Assembly (NCBI GenBank): GCA_036388675.1
Contig: DASVRI010000030.1
Span: 62,001 to 126,000 of the forward strand
DNA from: DASVUS01 sp036388675
Lineage (GTDB): Bacteria; Armatimonadota; Abditibacteriia; Abditibacteriales; Abditibacteriaceae
Length of the DNA stretch: 64,000 bases
Direction of reading: 5' to 3'
Shown: positions 42,796 to 52,275 of the stretch, piece after piece
How the letters are laid out: each line of letters begins with the position of its first letter
Position numbering within the stretch: position 1 is the first letter of the stretch
Made by a program: the position numbers and the translations under genes
Notes under the pieces: model-generated
What the model was told of the DNA's origin: nothing
Database searches by the model: none
What the model saw: the letters and a program-made list of their open reading frames with translations, nothing else

Positions 42796-44343
42796 ATGGC
42801 ACAACTTTCTTCGACCCTTCATCACCCGACGCAAAACGGCTGCATTCTCGCCCTGGACATTGGCACATCTTCGACACGCGCCATAACCTTCGACTTCAAG
42901 GGCCATAAAACGGGCCGCATCGCGCAACGCGAGTACTCGCAAATCACTACACCCGATGGCGGAGTTGAAGTCGATGCCGATTTTCTGCTCGACTTAACAG
43001 CGCGGTGCATCGATGAAGTGCTGGGTGAAAGCGATGTTCCGGTCGTAGCCGTGGCCGTGTCGTGTTTCTGGCATTCGCTGATGGCGGTGGATGTGGAGCA
43101 CAAACCGCTGACGCCAGTCTTCTCCTGGGCCGACAATCGTGCTGCGCCGTGGCTGGCTCCGCTGCGGGCGACAATGGATGAAATCGAAGTACACGCCCGC
43201 ACCGGTTGCGTGTTTCACACTTCATACTGGCCGGCCAAGTTGCTGTGGCTGCATCACACGCAACCCGCGCTCTTCTCTGGCGATATGCGCTGGATCTCGT
43301 TCGGCGAATACCTGGCGTTGCAGTTTCTTGGTGAGGCGCGCGTTTCTCTTTCGATGGCTTCGGGCACCGGCCTGTTCCACCAGAACAACGCCGACTGGGA
43401 CGAAGAAATGTTGGCCGCCGTGCCCATCGGTATGGAGAACCTTTCGCCGTTATGCGACGCGCACGATGACCTGGGGCGGCTGCACTCCACTTACCATGAA
43501 CGCTGGCCTGCGCTGCGCGACACGAAATGGTTTCCGGCCATTGGCGATGGGGCAGCCTCCAACATCGGATCGGGGTGCGTTGATGCCTCGCGTATCGCGC
43601 TCAATGTGGGCACCTCGGCAGCGCTGCGTGTTGTGCTGCGCGAGTACTCGGGTGCGCCGCCAAGCGGTTTATGGCGTTATCGTGTCGATGGCAAACGGAG
43701 CCTTCTCGGCGGCGCGCTATCGAATGCAGGCAGCGTTTGGGCCTGGGCGCGCAACACCTTTAATCTGCCGCCGGATGCGGACGCGCAAATTGCCGCCCTG
43801 CGGCCCGACATGCACAATCTCACGGTGCTGCCGTTTCTGGCCGGTGAGCGCTCGCCGCTGTGGAACGCCAATGCGCGCTTTGTGCTGGAAGGCGCGTCGC
43901 TCGATACGGAGCCGGTGCAGATTCTACGTGCCTGCCTGGAAGCGACTTCTCTGCGTTTTGCCGATGTCGCACAGCGCGTCTGTGCCGCGACGCCGCAACC
44001 GAATGAGCAGGGTCGTAGCACGCTGGAAATCGTGGCGAGTGGCGGCGCGCTCGACCGTTCGGCGAGTTGGCGGCAAATTGTGTGCGACTGCATCGGCGCG
44101 CCTCTGGTGCAATCGTGCGAGGCCGAAGCCAGTGCGCGTGGCGTGGCTCTGCTGGCGCTCGAAGCGTGCGGCATTATCAACGACATCGCCGACTTGGCCG
44201 CCGAATGCGGCGACATCGTGCAACCGAACCCTGAACATCACGCCGTTTACAAGCGCGCGCTGGCTCGGCAGAATGCGCTGTACGACCAGATTTATGCGGC
44301 GGCGCAGAAGTCGCTCTTTGCGAGTACTCGGAACTTGCAATGA
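42796..44343 (+). CDS. FGGY-family carbohydrate kinase, gluconokinase-like
   Basis: 515 residues, family length. N-terminal phosphate loop LALDIGTSSTRAITFDFKG; VSCFWHSLMAVD, TPVFSWADNRA, SGTGLFHQNNADWDEEML; C-terminal ALNVGTSAALRV, TVLPFLAGERSPLWNANARF and IVASGGALDRSASWRQIVCD. ATP-dependent phosphorylation of a sugar acid or sugar; the FAGERSP/ARF motif and neighbours favour gluconate over xylulose or glycerol, but the substrate is an inference. Its stop overlaps the start of the lipid-kinase gene by 4 bases. Confidence 0.9.
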   Translation: MAQLSSTLHHPTQNGCILALDIGTSSTRAITFDFKGHKTGRIAQREYSQITTPDGGVEVDADFLLDLTARCIDEVLGESDVPVVAVAVSCFWHSLMAVDVEHKPLTPVFSWADNRAAPWLAPLRATMDEIEVHARTGCVFHTSYWPAKLLWLHHTQPALFSGDMRWISFGEYLALQFLGEARVSLSMASGTGLFHQNNADWDEEMLAAVPIGMENLSPLCDAHDDLGRLHSTYHERWPALRDTKWFPAIGDGAASNIGSGCVDASRIALNVGTSAALRVVLREYSGAPPSGLWRYRVDGKRSLLGGALSNAGSVWAWARNTFNLPPDADAQIAALRPDMHNLTVLPFLAGERSPLWNANARFVLEGASLDTEPVQILRACLEATSLRFADVAQRVCAATPQPNEQGRSTLEIVASGGALDRSASWRQIVCDCIGAPLVQSCEAEASARGVALLALEACGIINDIADLAAECGDIVQPNPEHHAVYKRALARQNALYDQIYAAAQKSLFASTRNLQ

Positions 44344-45290
44344 ACCCAAAGCTTATAGTCATTTTGAACCCGAAGTCCGGCTCGTCCGGCGAAGATTTCC
44401 GCGCTGCCATCGAGCAGGGCTTGCAGTCGCGCGGCATGGAATATGAGATCCGTGAAACCACGCTTGAAATTAACGGCGGCCAACTGGCGCAGGACGCTGT
44501 GAAAGAAGGCGCCACGCACCTGTTGGCCTGCGGCGGCGACGGCACCGTGATGTCGGTGGTCAATGGCCTGGGCAAAATCGAGAGCAAAAAAGCGGCGGAA
44601 GAAGCACCCGATACGACGCTATCCATCATTCCCGGCGGCACAGCCAATTTGTTGGCTCAGGCGCTGGATATTCCCACCGGCACTGACGAAGCGATTGCGG
44701 TCGCTGTCGCGGGCGAAGATAAGGTTATCGACCTGGGGCGCTGCGGCGAGTACTTGTTTGCACTCGGCTTGGGGCTGGGCCTGACGGAACGCCTGGTATC
44801 GCAGGCCAGCGCCCAGGCCAAGGAAAAGATCGGGCGCTGGGCCTACGCCTGGGCCATGATGAGCGAGTTGGGCATGAAGCCCGTAACCTTTACCATCAAG
44901 CGTGATAATAAGGCATCACATCGCAAACGGGGCGTAGCGATTATCATTGCCAACGCCGGTGAAATCGGCGGCAAGATGAAGTTCGCACCGGACGCGCGCA
45001 TGGACGATGGCCTGCTCGACATCTGCATTTTGCACCGTTTCTTCCTGCGCGACGTTTTCCGTTTGATGTGGAGTACGCTGATTGGGCGCGTGCGTGAAGA
45101 TCGCGCCGTTTCCTTCTATCAGGCGCGGCGCATCGAACTGCGCACCAATCCGCCGCTCGACACGCAAATCGACGGCGAAGTTGTGGATGTGAAGCCGCCG
45201 CTTGTTATTGAAGTTGTGCCGCGTGCTCTGCGTGTTCGCGTGCCGGCCTCGGCCAAAGAGGATGAGGCCGTAACCGGCGCTACGTTGTGA
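44340..45290 (+). CDS. Diacylglycerol/sphingosine-type lipid kinase (YegS-like)
   Basis: 316 residues. DAGK catalytic domain: LIVILNPKSGSSGEDFRAAI, HLLACGGDGTVMSVVNGLGK (ATP loop GGDGT), LSIIPGGTANLLAQALDIPT, then a C-terminal beta sandwich ending QIDGEVVDVKPPLVIEVVPR. It phosphorylates diacylglycerol or a related lipid at the inner membrane face, recycling lipid in phospholipid synthesis. Translationally coupled to the gluconokinase-like gene by a 4-base overlap, although a metabolic link is not obvious. AGTACT occurs at 44749 without the full octamer. Confidence 0.92.
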   Translation: MNPKLIVILNPKSGSSGEDFRAAIEQGLQSRGMEYEIRETTLEINGGQLAQDAVKEGATHLLACGGDGTVMSVVNGLGKIESKKAAEEAPDTTLSIIPGGTANLLAQALDIPTGTDEAIAVAVAGEDKVIDLGRCGEYLFALGLGLGLTERLVSQASAQAKEKIGRWAYAWAMMSELGMKPVTFTIKRDNKASHRKRGVAIIIANAGEIGGKMKFAPDARMDDGLLDICILHRFFLRDVFRLMWSTLIGRVREDRAVSFYQARRIELRTNPPLDTQIDGEVVDVKPPLVIEVVPRALRVRVPASAKEDEAVTGATL

Positions 45291-45301
45291 GCGCTGTATG
45301 C

Positions 45302-46048
45302 TTAAGCAGCGACATCTCCCACTAACAGATGGCCACAGGGCAGCAAACCGGCTTTCTGCAGGGTGAGCCTTGAAGTGAAGTTGGTGACATCGCAGCGCGC
45401 GGCGGGTTTCTTACCGGCTTCATAACAGACACGTTTCAGTTCCTGCACCAGATAGCTGCCGAAACCCTGCCGCCGCGCCGATTCGTCAACCTCCATATAA
45501 ATGTCCGCATAGGGTGGGTTGTAGTGGCTCAGAAAACCTCCTGTCGCTACCACTGCGCCAGATGCTTCAATTATGTAGTCGCCCACGGGCTCATCCTGGT
45601 GAGTAAAAATCGAAGCTGCGTCGGCTGGGCTGGAAGGGCGAAAGCTGCCGTGAGGACAATCCAGATGCGAGGTAAAAGCATCCTCAAACAGAATTTTCCC
45701 GGCAGTGATGTTCTGAGCGCAGTCGTATAGCATCAGCAACATCAAAGGATTATTGGTCTGCGCTTCGATTTGCGTCGCCTCGCTGCTATCAACCAGGGAG
45801 CGAAACATGGGCAGCGCCATAGAGCGCGCGTCAGGGAGCGCATAGAACTCCATGAGTCGATGCTCATAATACTGATTCCACACAGCGCCGTAACCTTGAA
45901 ACCGTCCCCCGGTAAAAATGAGATAGGGGTCGGCTAGTCCACGCTGATGGGCGGAGTCGTGGACGAGCTGACAGTTCAACTCTTGGCGATACAAATCTCG
46001 CATCGCCTCCACTTCGCGGTATTCGACCCGGCGCACCTCGATCTTCAT
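45302..46048 (-). CDS. GNAT-family N-acetyltransferase
   Basis: 248 residues. Two GNAT halves appear present: an N-terminal degenerate part (RRVEYREVEAMRDLYRQELN) and a C-terminal active part with GAVVATGGFLSHYNPPYADI, MEVDESARRQGFGSYLVQEL (acetyl-CoA pyrophosphate loop R/Q-x-x-G-x-G/S) and DVTNFTSRLTLQKAGLLPCG. Substrate unknown. Convergent with the lipid kinase gene, 11 bases apart. Confidence 0.82.
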   Translation of the reverse strand: MKIEVRRVEYREVEAMRDLYRQELNCQLVHDSAHQRGLADPYLIFTGGRFQGYGAVWNQYYEHRLMEFYALPDARSMALPMFRSLVDSSEATQIEAQTNNPLMLLMLYDCAQNITAGKILFEDAFTSHLDCPHGSFRPSSPADAASIFTHQDEPVGDYIIEASGAVVATGGFLSHYNPPYADIYMEVDESARRQGFGSYLVQELKRVCYEAGKKPAARCDVTNFTSRLTLQKAGLLPCGHLLVGDVAA

Positions 46049-46114
46049 ATCAGCTCGTGCTTTGCGCTTTCTTTTGTGGCTGAGACTTGTATAACGAACG
46101 TGTTTCGAGCAGCG

Positions 46115-47020
46115 TCAGAAACGGCTCATGGCTTTAATCGCCTGATAGCGCAACTCGACTTCTTCCGGGCTGAGTACTCGCAGAGCATCCAGCGAAAAGT
46201 TCTGCACCGTTGTGGACGCGACGACACTGCCGTAAACCACAGCGCGGCGCAGGTTGTCGGGCGAAATGTCGTCGGTGTGTGCCAGATAACCCATCAGCGC
46301 GCCGGCAAAACTATCGCCTGCACCAGTTGGGTCGACGACTTCTTCCAGCGGATACGAAGGTGCGGCAAAAATGCCTTCTTCGCTAAACATCAAGGCGCCG
46401 TGCTCGCCTTTCTTGATGATGACGATGCGCGGCCCGCGTTGCAGCAACATGCGCCCGGCACGCACCACGTTGTCGCACTCGGTGAGCAGCCTGGCTTCGC
46501 CGTCGTTGAGCACGGCGACATCAACACGCTCGAAGATTTTCCATACCGCATCGCGCGCGATGTTGATCCACAGGTTCATGGTGTCGCACAGCACGAGCTT
46601 GGGCTGCTGCACCTGTTCGAGAGTACTCAGTTGCAACTCGGGGTTGATGTTCGCCAGAAAAACGTAGTCGGCACCGCGGTAGTGCTCGGGCAACTCGGGC
46701 TGAAAGTGCTCAAAGACGCCCAGCCGTGTTTCGTGCGTTACAGCCTGGTTGAGGTCTTCGTTGTAATCGCCTTTCCAGCGAAACGTCTCGCCTCCGGGCA
46801 CGATTTGCAGACCCGCCAGGTCGATGTTGCGACTTTGGAACAACTCGATGTGTTCCGGCGGGAAATCTTCACCGACTACGCCTACCAAATGCACCGGCGT
46901 GAAAAGACTGGCGGCGACTGAGCCGTAAGTCGCGGCGCCGCCCAGTGCGTTATCAATGCGTCCGGTCGGTGTCTCAATCGAATCCAGCGCGACCGAGCCG
47001 ACTACGAGTACTCCGTTCAT
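46115..47020 (-). CDS. PfkB/ribokinase-family sugar or nucleoside kinase
   Basis: 301 residues from the ATG at 47020-47018, with TGAGGT upstream. Family features: GSVALDSIETPTGRIDNALG (GG-rich start), VHLVGVVGEDFPPEHIELF, VAVLNDGEARLLTECDNVV, and the anion-hole motif VVDPTGAGDSFAGALMGYLA with the catalytic Asp. ATP-dependent phosphorylation; substrate (ribose, fructose, adenosine or similar) not resolved. Lies 133 bases downstream of the phosphofructokinase gene on the same strand, separated by an imperfect hairpin. Confidence 0.9.
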   Translation of the reverse strand: MNGVLVVGSVALDSIETPTGRIDNALGGAATYGSVAASLFTPVHLVGVVGEDFPPEHIELFQSRNIDLAGLQIVPGGETFRWKGDYNEDLNQAVTHETRLGVFEHFQPELPEHYRGADYVFLANINPELQLSTLEQVQQPKLVLCDTMNLWINIARDAVWKIFERVDVAVLNDGEARLLTECDNVVRAGRMLLQRGPRIVIIKKGEHGALMFSEEGIFAAPSYPLEEVVDPTGAGDSFAGALMGYLAHTDDISPDNLRRAVVYGSVVASTTVQNFSLDALRVLSPEEVELRYQAIKAMSRF

Positions 47021-47043
47021 GTGTAACCTCAAATGGAAATTGA

Positions 47044-47151
47044 ACAGGGATGGATGGGATGGGTGTGAGCAGCGTTTGAAGCCCGTTACGAGTACTCGTA
47101 AGCGAAATTCGGAGCCTTATGCCTCATCCCGTTCATCCCCTCCATCCCTGT
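47044..47151. repeat. Imperfect inverted repeat between two kinase genes
   Basis: ACAGGGATGGA (47044-47054) pairs with TCCATCCCTGT (47141-47151), with further partial pairing of GGATGGG against CATCCC. A GAGTACTC sits inside at 47090. Could terminate pfk transcription or form a small hairpin element. Confidence 0.5.
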
Positions 47152-47153
47152 AA

Positions 47154-48278
47154 TTACTTCATCAAAATATCGGCATACTGGATGAATTCCGGCGTCACGT
47201 CGCGCGTGATCGACTTGCCGTTGGCGTCCGTCAGTTCTTCCAGCGGGAAGGGCACGATGTCCTGGCCCTTGAGGGCGGCCATCACGCCGAAGCGGCCTTC
47301 GTGCGCGTAATCGGCAGCGGCGATGCCGAGTCGCGAACCGAGAATGCGATCAACCAATGTCGGTTCGCCGCCGCGCATCAGGTGCGCCATCACGCTGGTG
47401 CGCGTGTCCCAGCCGAGTTCTTTCTTGATTTGATAAGCGGCCCAGTCGCCGACGCGGCGCTCTTTGAGAATCGGGTGGCCGAACGAATCAATTTCGACGC
47501 TGGCTTCGCCCAGGCGGGTGCCATTGAGTCCGCGTGCGATTTCATTGGCCCAATCATCGAGATCGGGATGATCGGCGCCTTCAGCAACCACAACCAATGC
47601 GTAGTTGCGACGCTTCTTCACTTCGCGCAGCTTGGCGAACATGCCTTGCAGATCGGCGGGGTTGCGTTCGGGAATCAGGACGTAATCGGCATCGGCGGCA
47701 ACGGCGGTGTAAAGCGCGGTCCAACCGGCTTTGCGTCCGAAAACTTCCAGCACGATAACGCGGTTGTGGCTGTCGGCGGTGTCGCGCAGGCGCTGAACCG
47801 CTTCGACCGCCAGCGTAGTGGCCGTATCGAAGCCGAAGCATTGATCGGTGCCGTGTACATCGTTGTCCATCGTCTTGGGCACGCCGACGCAGGGCACGGG
47901 ATGTTCCACGCCGTCGCCTTTGGTGAGGCGCGAGGCGACTGAGAGCGTGTCGTCGCCGCCGATGGCCACAATCGCATCCAGTTCCAGGCGGTCGAAGTTC
48001 TTCACCAGGTTCGGCAAGTACTCGGGACGCGTCTTGTCGTAGGCGTTAGTGCGGCTGGTGTGCAGAATCGTGCCGCCATACTTGATGATGGGCCGCACGT
48101 CGTCCACGCTAAGCGGCTTGTAAATCGGTTCGTCGGAAACCAGGCTTTTCCAGCCGTTTTGCAAACCAAGAACTTCAATGCCATGATCTGCGGCGCGCGT
48201 CACGACGCCTTTGATAGTGGGGTTCAAACCGGGACAATCGCCGCCGCCGGTCAGCACGGCTATGCGCTTTACTGCCAT
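47154..48278 (-). CDS. pfp: Probable PPi-dependent 6-phosphofructokinase
   Basis: 374 residues from the ATG at 48278-48276; AAGGAG lies 8 bases upstream. Key motifs: IAVLTGGGDCPGLNPTIKGV, IVAIGGDDTLSVASRL, CVGVPKTMDNDVHGTDQCFG, GRKAGWTALYTAVAADADYV, MRGGEPTLVDRILGSRLG. ATP-dependent enzymes have GGDGS and PGTIDND; the GGDD and PKT-DND seen here are the signature of pyrophosphate-using or ADP/PPi-type enzymes. It phosphorylates fructose-6-phosphate (reversibly with PPi). This suggests PPi-linked glycolysis, to be confirmed biochemically. Confidence 0.88.
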   Translation of the reverse strand: MAVKRIAVLTGGGDCPGLNPTIKGVVTRAADHGIEVLGLQNGWKSLVSDEPIYKPLSVDDVRPIIKYGGTILHTSRTNAYDKTRPEYLPNLVKNFDRLELDAIVAIGGDDTLSVASRLTKGDGVEHPVPCVGVPKTMDNDVHGTDQCFGFDTATTLAVEAVQRLRDTADSHNRVIVLEVFGRKAGWTALYTAVAADADYVLIPERNPADLQGMFAKLREVKKRRNYALVVVAEGADHPDLDDWANEIARGLNGTRLGEASVEIDSFGHPILKERRVGDWAAYQIKKELGWDTRTSVMAHLMRGGEPTLVDRILGSRLGIAAADYAHEGRFGVMAALKGQDIVPFPLEELTDANGKSITRDVTPEFIQYADILMK

Positions 48279-48381
48279 TGCTTTTCGCTCCTTGACACTG
48301 TTGCAATATCGCAAGAAATCTTATCACAAACCCGTTGCAGGCTCGCATTCGGAAAAATTCTCTTCTTTTTCGAAGAACGAC

Positions 48382-48410
48382 TTGACATCCAGGCAGCAGC
48401 AACTTACAAT
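48382..48410 (+). promoter_or_regulatory. Consensus sigma-70 promoter upstream of prepilin gene
   Basis: TTGACA (48382-48387), 17-base spacer, TACAAT (48405-48410). Start about 48417, giving a 90-base leader with a GAGTACTC at 48452 and Shine-Dalgarno GGAGGA before the ATG at 48507. Confidence 0.8.
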
Positions 48411-48506
48411 GCCTGTTGCTAATTCCGAAATTCTAGTCGGAATTGAATGCTGAGTACTCGGCACGGCTCACAGTCGTGCCCATGTGAACATTTGGAGGAC
48501 TGAAAA

Positions 48507-49325
48507 ATGATGAGTTGGTCAGGCACAAGCGCCGCACGCAAGAGTAGATGGAGCCGGAGAGGCTTTACGCTCATCGAGTTATTAGTCGTTATAGCCATCA
48601 TCGCAATTCTGGCGGCGATGTTGTTCCCGGTGTTTGCCAGAGCACGGGAAAATGCACGGCGCACCAGTTGTGCTTCGAACCTGAAACAACTCGGATTGGG
48701 ACTTTTGCAATACACGCAAGATTACGACGAGCAGTATCCACTGCGACGCTTCGCGCCATTTGGCACAACTGGAGCCTATTCGTCCAGCGATGCAGTGCTT
48801 TTCGACTTCGATAACAATTCGTGGCGCACGGTTGTGCAGCCATATATCAAGAGCAATCAATTGTTTGTCTGCCCGTCCAACCCCGACAATGCCAAGAAGT
48901 CTTACGACCCGGAGTTCAACCGCTCTTACGCGGCCAACGCGAACTGGGCGGGTACGTCACCCATCATTGAGAAGGGTCTTTTTGGGCAGGCCAGTCCTGT
49001 TGCACTCTCGCAGGTGCAAAGCCCGGCGCAGGTTATTGCGGTCACAGAAATTTGGCATGTGCCCTGGGTGAGCATCATCATCGACCGCGATAACGTCGGT
49101 TACAATGATGCCGGTTCTGGCGGTCCGGCTTCGGTTATGGGTTACCAGGATGTAATCTGGGCGGGACATTTCGGACGCTCCAATTACCTCTTCGCCGATG
49201 GGCACGTCAAATCGCTGCGCCCCACACAGACCAATCAGGATGTCAACTTGTGGTACATCGACAACGCGCCGCTCTCCGCCACTGGTCAAAGCGTCCTCAA
49301 CCGGGTCGAGCAGAACTTTCAGTAA
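48507..49325 (+). CDS. H-X9-DG prepilin-type protein
   Basis: 272 residues. Prepilin core GFTLIELLVVIAIIAILAAM at about 20-39 and RARENARRTSCASNLKQLGL after it. The C-terminus has HFGRSNYLFADGHVKSLRPT, the H-X9-DG motif that names the family (His, nine residues, Asp-Gly). These proteins are abundant in Planctomycetes, Lentisphaerae and Armatimonadota and are thought to be secreted via a pseudopilus; function unsettled. GGAGGACTGA precedes the ATG. A related protein is partly encoded at 1-282. Confidence 0.93.
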   Translation: MMSWSGTSAARKSRWSRRGFTLIELLVVIAIIAILAAMLFPVFARARENARRTSCASNLKQLGLGLLQYTQDYDEQYPLRRFAPFGTTGAYSSSDAVLFDFDNNSWRTVVQPYIKSNQLFVCPSNPDNAKKSYDPEFNRSYAANANWAGTSPIIEKGLFGQASPVALSQVQSPAQVIAVTEIWHVPWVSIIIDRDNVGYNDAGSGGPASVMGYQDVIWAGHFGRSNYLFADGHVKSLRPTQTNQDVNLWYIDNAPLSATGQSVLNRVEQNFQ

Positions 49326-49347
49326 ACACCGTCTCTGAGTACTCGTT

Positions 49348-50472
49348 ATGTGGCGCAAAGCGTGTTTGACGGTGCATTTGTGGGTCGGCCTGACGTTGGG
49401 TGCTCTGGCGGCGGTTTCCGGCCTGAGCGGTAGCGCCATGGTTTTTGGGCCGGAGCTTGAGGCATGGCTGCATCCTCATGCGTGGCACGCCGCGCCTCAC
49501 GCACCGAATACAAAGCCGGTCGGAATGCAGGCCGCTGCCGATGCCTTGCGCCAGGCGCATCCCACATCACAGTTGCAATTTATCCGCACTCCGCTTCATG
49601 CCGATGGCGTGTATGAAGCGTGGCTGGATGAAGGCGCGTTGCGCGTCACGATTGATCCTTACAGCGGCCACGTTCTGAGTTCGCACCATGCCACGCAATC
49701 GTTGCTGGGCTGGATGTATTTCCTGCACACCGAGTTGTTCAGCAGCGAGCGCGGCGCAATCATCATGGGCTGGGGCGGCATCGGCCTGTTTGTTCTCAGC
49801 CTGACCGGCATTGTGGTGTGGTGGCCGCGCAAAGGTAACTGGCGGGCTGCGGTTTCCTGGCAAACGCGCACGGTGCGGCGTCCCGGCTATCAATTACATC
49901 GCTTTGTTGGCTGGCTGGCCTCGCTGTTTCTGTGCATCATTTCTATGAGCGGTGTTGCGCTGGTTTTTCCCGAAATCACCACACGAGTACTCGAAAGCGT
50001 GTTTGAGAAGCCGCAGGGTGCTAAACCCAAGTCGCGCGCGCAGAAAAGTGCGCCCGATATTTCGCTGGATGCTGCCATATCAAGTGCTCAACAAGTCTTG
50101 CCCGGCGCTCGCGTTACGCGGGTTGCGCCTCCAACCAAGGCGAGTGCTCCCATCGTCGTGCGCCTCAAGTTCCCCGCAGAGATTCACCCCAACGGGCAAA
50201 GCAATGTTTTCATCGACCGGCACAGCGGGCGTGTGCTGCGTGCCGACGATGCGCGCACCGCCCCACAAAGCGCGCGCCTGATGAACTTGCGTTACCCGCT
50301 GCATATTGGCCGCTGGGGTGGAAATGTTTCCCGTGTTTTGCACGCGCTGCTTGGTTTTGTGCCGGCTGTGCTGTACATTACCGGACTCCTGATGTGGGGC
50401 AGTCGCCTTCGCGGGCGGCGCAAGGCACAGCGGGTGCGCCAGGAACGTGCAGCTCTGGCCGAGGTCGTTTAA
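49348..50472 (+). CDS. PepSY-associated transmembrane protein
   Basis: 374 residues, four membrane segments: VHLWVGLTLGALAAVSGLSG, IIMGWGGIGLFVLSLTGIVV, FVGWLASLFLCIISMSGVAL and ALLGFVPAVLYITGLLMWGS. PepSY-like domains between helices: DGVYEAWLDEGALRVTIDPY and NVFIDRHSGRVLRADD. Conserved heme/iron-related histidines (VHLW, HTELF, HRFVGW, HIGRWGG). This PiuB/PepSY-TM family is linked to iron or siderophore reduction. It lies 22 bases after the prepilin gene with no terminator in between, so it may be co-transcribed. GAGTACTC at 49337 and 49985. Confidence 0.87.
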   Translation: MWRKACLTVHLWVGLTLGALAAVSGLSGSAMVFGPELEAWLHPHAWHAAPHAPNTKPVGMQAAADALRQAHPTSQLQFIRTPLHADGVYEAWLDEGALRVTIDPYSGHVLSSHHATQSLLGWMYFLHTELFSSERGAIIMGWGGIGLFVLSLTGIVVWWPRKGNWRAAVSWQTRTVRRPGYQLHRFVGWLASLFLCIISMSGVALVFPEITTRVLESVFEKPQGAKPKSRAQKSAPDISLDAAISSAQQVLPGARVTRVAPPTKASAPIVVRLKFPAEIHPNGQSNVFIDRHSGRVLRADDARTAPQSARLMNLRYPLHIGRWGGNVSRVLHALLGFVPAVLYITGLLMWGSRLRGRRKAQRVRQERAALAEVV

Positions 50473-50713
50473 AGCGGTTTGTCGCTTCTGTGCATCACGG
50501 TATCAAATTAGCGCTTTTGATAGAATTAAAGTGTCACTCTGACTCAGAATCCGTCACTTTGCGGATGGATGGCACTCGTTTTTGTGGTTTACCACTGTAC
50601 GCTTCTCGTGGTGGTGAACACGGCGACGAAGTCTCGTTCCGGACGAAGTCTCGTCCTGGAAGTTTTCTTTGACGACGTGGCCGGAGTTTGTGGACAAGGG
50701 GAAATACTCGAAG

Positions 50714-52018
50714 ATGCCGAAACTTAGCGTCCAAGCGCAGATGGAAGAGTTCTTTTACCGGGAACTCATTAAATACTTGAAGTTGGCCGAAGAAAAGCGC
50801 CGCTGGAATGTGTTCAAAGACATTCACTGGGATGCTGCCAACCCGGAGTCATCGGAGACGCTGGCCCAATGCGTCGAGACCTTCTGCGCTGTGGAAATGT
50901 ATCTGCCGGACTTCACGTCGAAGATGCTGAACATGATTCGACGCAGCCGGGGCCGCGCCTGGTTTCATGTGAACTGGGGCTACGAGGAATCGAAGCATTC
51001 TCTCGCGCTCGAAGCGTGGCTGCTCGCTTCAGGACATCGCACCGAAGAACAACGCCAGGAAGTCGAACGGGAATTATCCGAAGCCGAATGGGAGTTGCCC
51101 TTCGACCATCCGCGCCAGATGACCTGCTACACCATGATTCAGGAACTGGCGACATTCTGGAACTATCGCAATCTGGAAAAGATGGCGGTGCATCAGAAAG
51201 ACCGTGCTCTCACCGGCGCCCTGCGCCTCATTTCTGTTGACGAGCGTGTGCATTACAACTTTTACCGCAACGTCGTCAAAGAGTGGATGAAGCACGACGA
51301 CCGGGGCACCGTCGAAGACCTCAAATATGTGTTCGATAACTTCACCATGCCGGGCCGCACGCAGATTCCGCGCTATGATGAAGCCGCACGAGTACTCGCC
51401 AAAACCGGAATCTACGGCCCGCGCGAATACGTGAAATTGGTGAAGAACCCCATTCTCGAAGACCTCGGCCTCGACCGCGATTTCAACATAATGGAACAGC
51501 GCGAAGCCGAGTCCAAAGCCGCCAGTGCAGCCAGAACCGAAACACTCAAGCGCGAGCAAATCTCCATCGGCAACGGCCATGCAGTGCCGAAGAACAGCTC
51601 ACCACTTAACGGTAAGCCGCTTAATGGCAACGGAAACGGCAATGGCAAAGAATCGCCGTTCAACTCCAAAGTGCTCAACGAACATCTAGCCAACGGCACG
51701 CATCATCATACGGTCGACGATGCGCTCGACGCGGCGGACGGCGATGGACCGAAGCGCTCGCCGCTGCTTGAAGCTATGGGTGTTGAACCGAAGAAGCGCG
51801 CTACCAGTCGCTCAATCATTCTGGCGAACGAAGCCGGGCAGGAACCATTGCCGGGCAGCCGCGGCATGGACAAATACGACAATCTCGACCAGCACCTGAT
51901 GGTAATGGGCGACGAAATCTCCAACAACGCCGAAGAGATGCGCGAAGAGCGCGCCAAGATTCGCCGCAACCGCGTCAAAAACGACCGCCTGTTCAACAAA
52001 TACAACACCGAAGAGTAG
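50714..52018 (+). CDS. Acyl-ACP desaturase with disordered C-terminal tail
   Basis: 434 residues from the ATG at 50714; TTG and GTG codons at 50669 and 50690 are alternatives. Di-iron soluble desaturase: CVETFCAVEMYLPDFTS, NWGYEESKHSLALEAWLLAS (EExxH) and LISVDERVHYNFYRN (DExxH). Introduces a double bond into ACP-bound acyl chains using O2 and ferredoxin. The domain ends near residue 270; about 160 further residues are Asn/Gly- and charge-rich (GNGNGNGKES) and have no counterpart in plant or mycobacterial enzymes I know. GAGTACTC at 51390 is read RVL. Confidence 0.88.
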   Translation: MPKLSVQAQMEEFFYRELIKYLKLAEEKRRWNVFKDIHWDAANPESSETLAQCVETFCAVEMYLPDFTSKMLNMIRRSRGRAWFHVNWGYEESKHSLALEAWLLASGHRTEEQRQEVERELSEAEWELPFDHPRQMTCYTMIQELATFWNYRNLEKMAVHQKDRALTGALRLISVDERVHYNFYRNVVKEWMKHDDRGTVEDLKYVFDNFTMPGRTQIPRYDEAARVLAKTGIYGPREYVKLVKNPILEDLGLDRDFNIMEQREAESKAASAARTETLKREQISIGNGHAVPKNSSPLNGKPLNGNGNGNGKESPFNSKVLNEHLANGTHHHTVDDALDAADGDGPKRSPLLEAMGVEPKKRATSRSIILANEAGQEPLPGSRGMDKYDNLDQHLMVMGDEISNNAEEMREERAKIRRNRVKNDRLFNKYNTEE

Positions 52019-52077
52019 GGCGTAGTTGAGTACTCAGTGAGTCACGGCAGTCCAAGACGAAACGAGCCGCAACCGCT

Positions 52078-52145
52078 GTCATTCCGAGCACAGCGAGGAA
52101 CCTTCTTGTGTAGCCTTAAAGATTCCTCGCTGTGCTCGGAATGAC
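52078..52145. repeat. CATTCCGAGC-type dispersed hairpin
   Basis: Perfect 23-base arms 52078-52100 and 52123-52145 (GTCATTCCGAGCACAGCGAG and on), loop 22 bases. This repeat type recurs in many bacterial phyla. It could help terminate the desaturase transcript. Confidence 0.8.
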
Positions 52146-52275
52146 AAACTGATGGGTGAAGCCCCGCCTCTTGTGAAGCCTTGGCCCAATCAACTCAAGG
52201 CGTAAGATTGTCGCTGTAAGAAGATCAGATGAAATTAAGCGATGATCTGAACTACCTTGCGGCGTGTGTTGGTCT

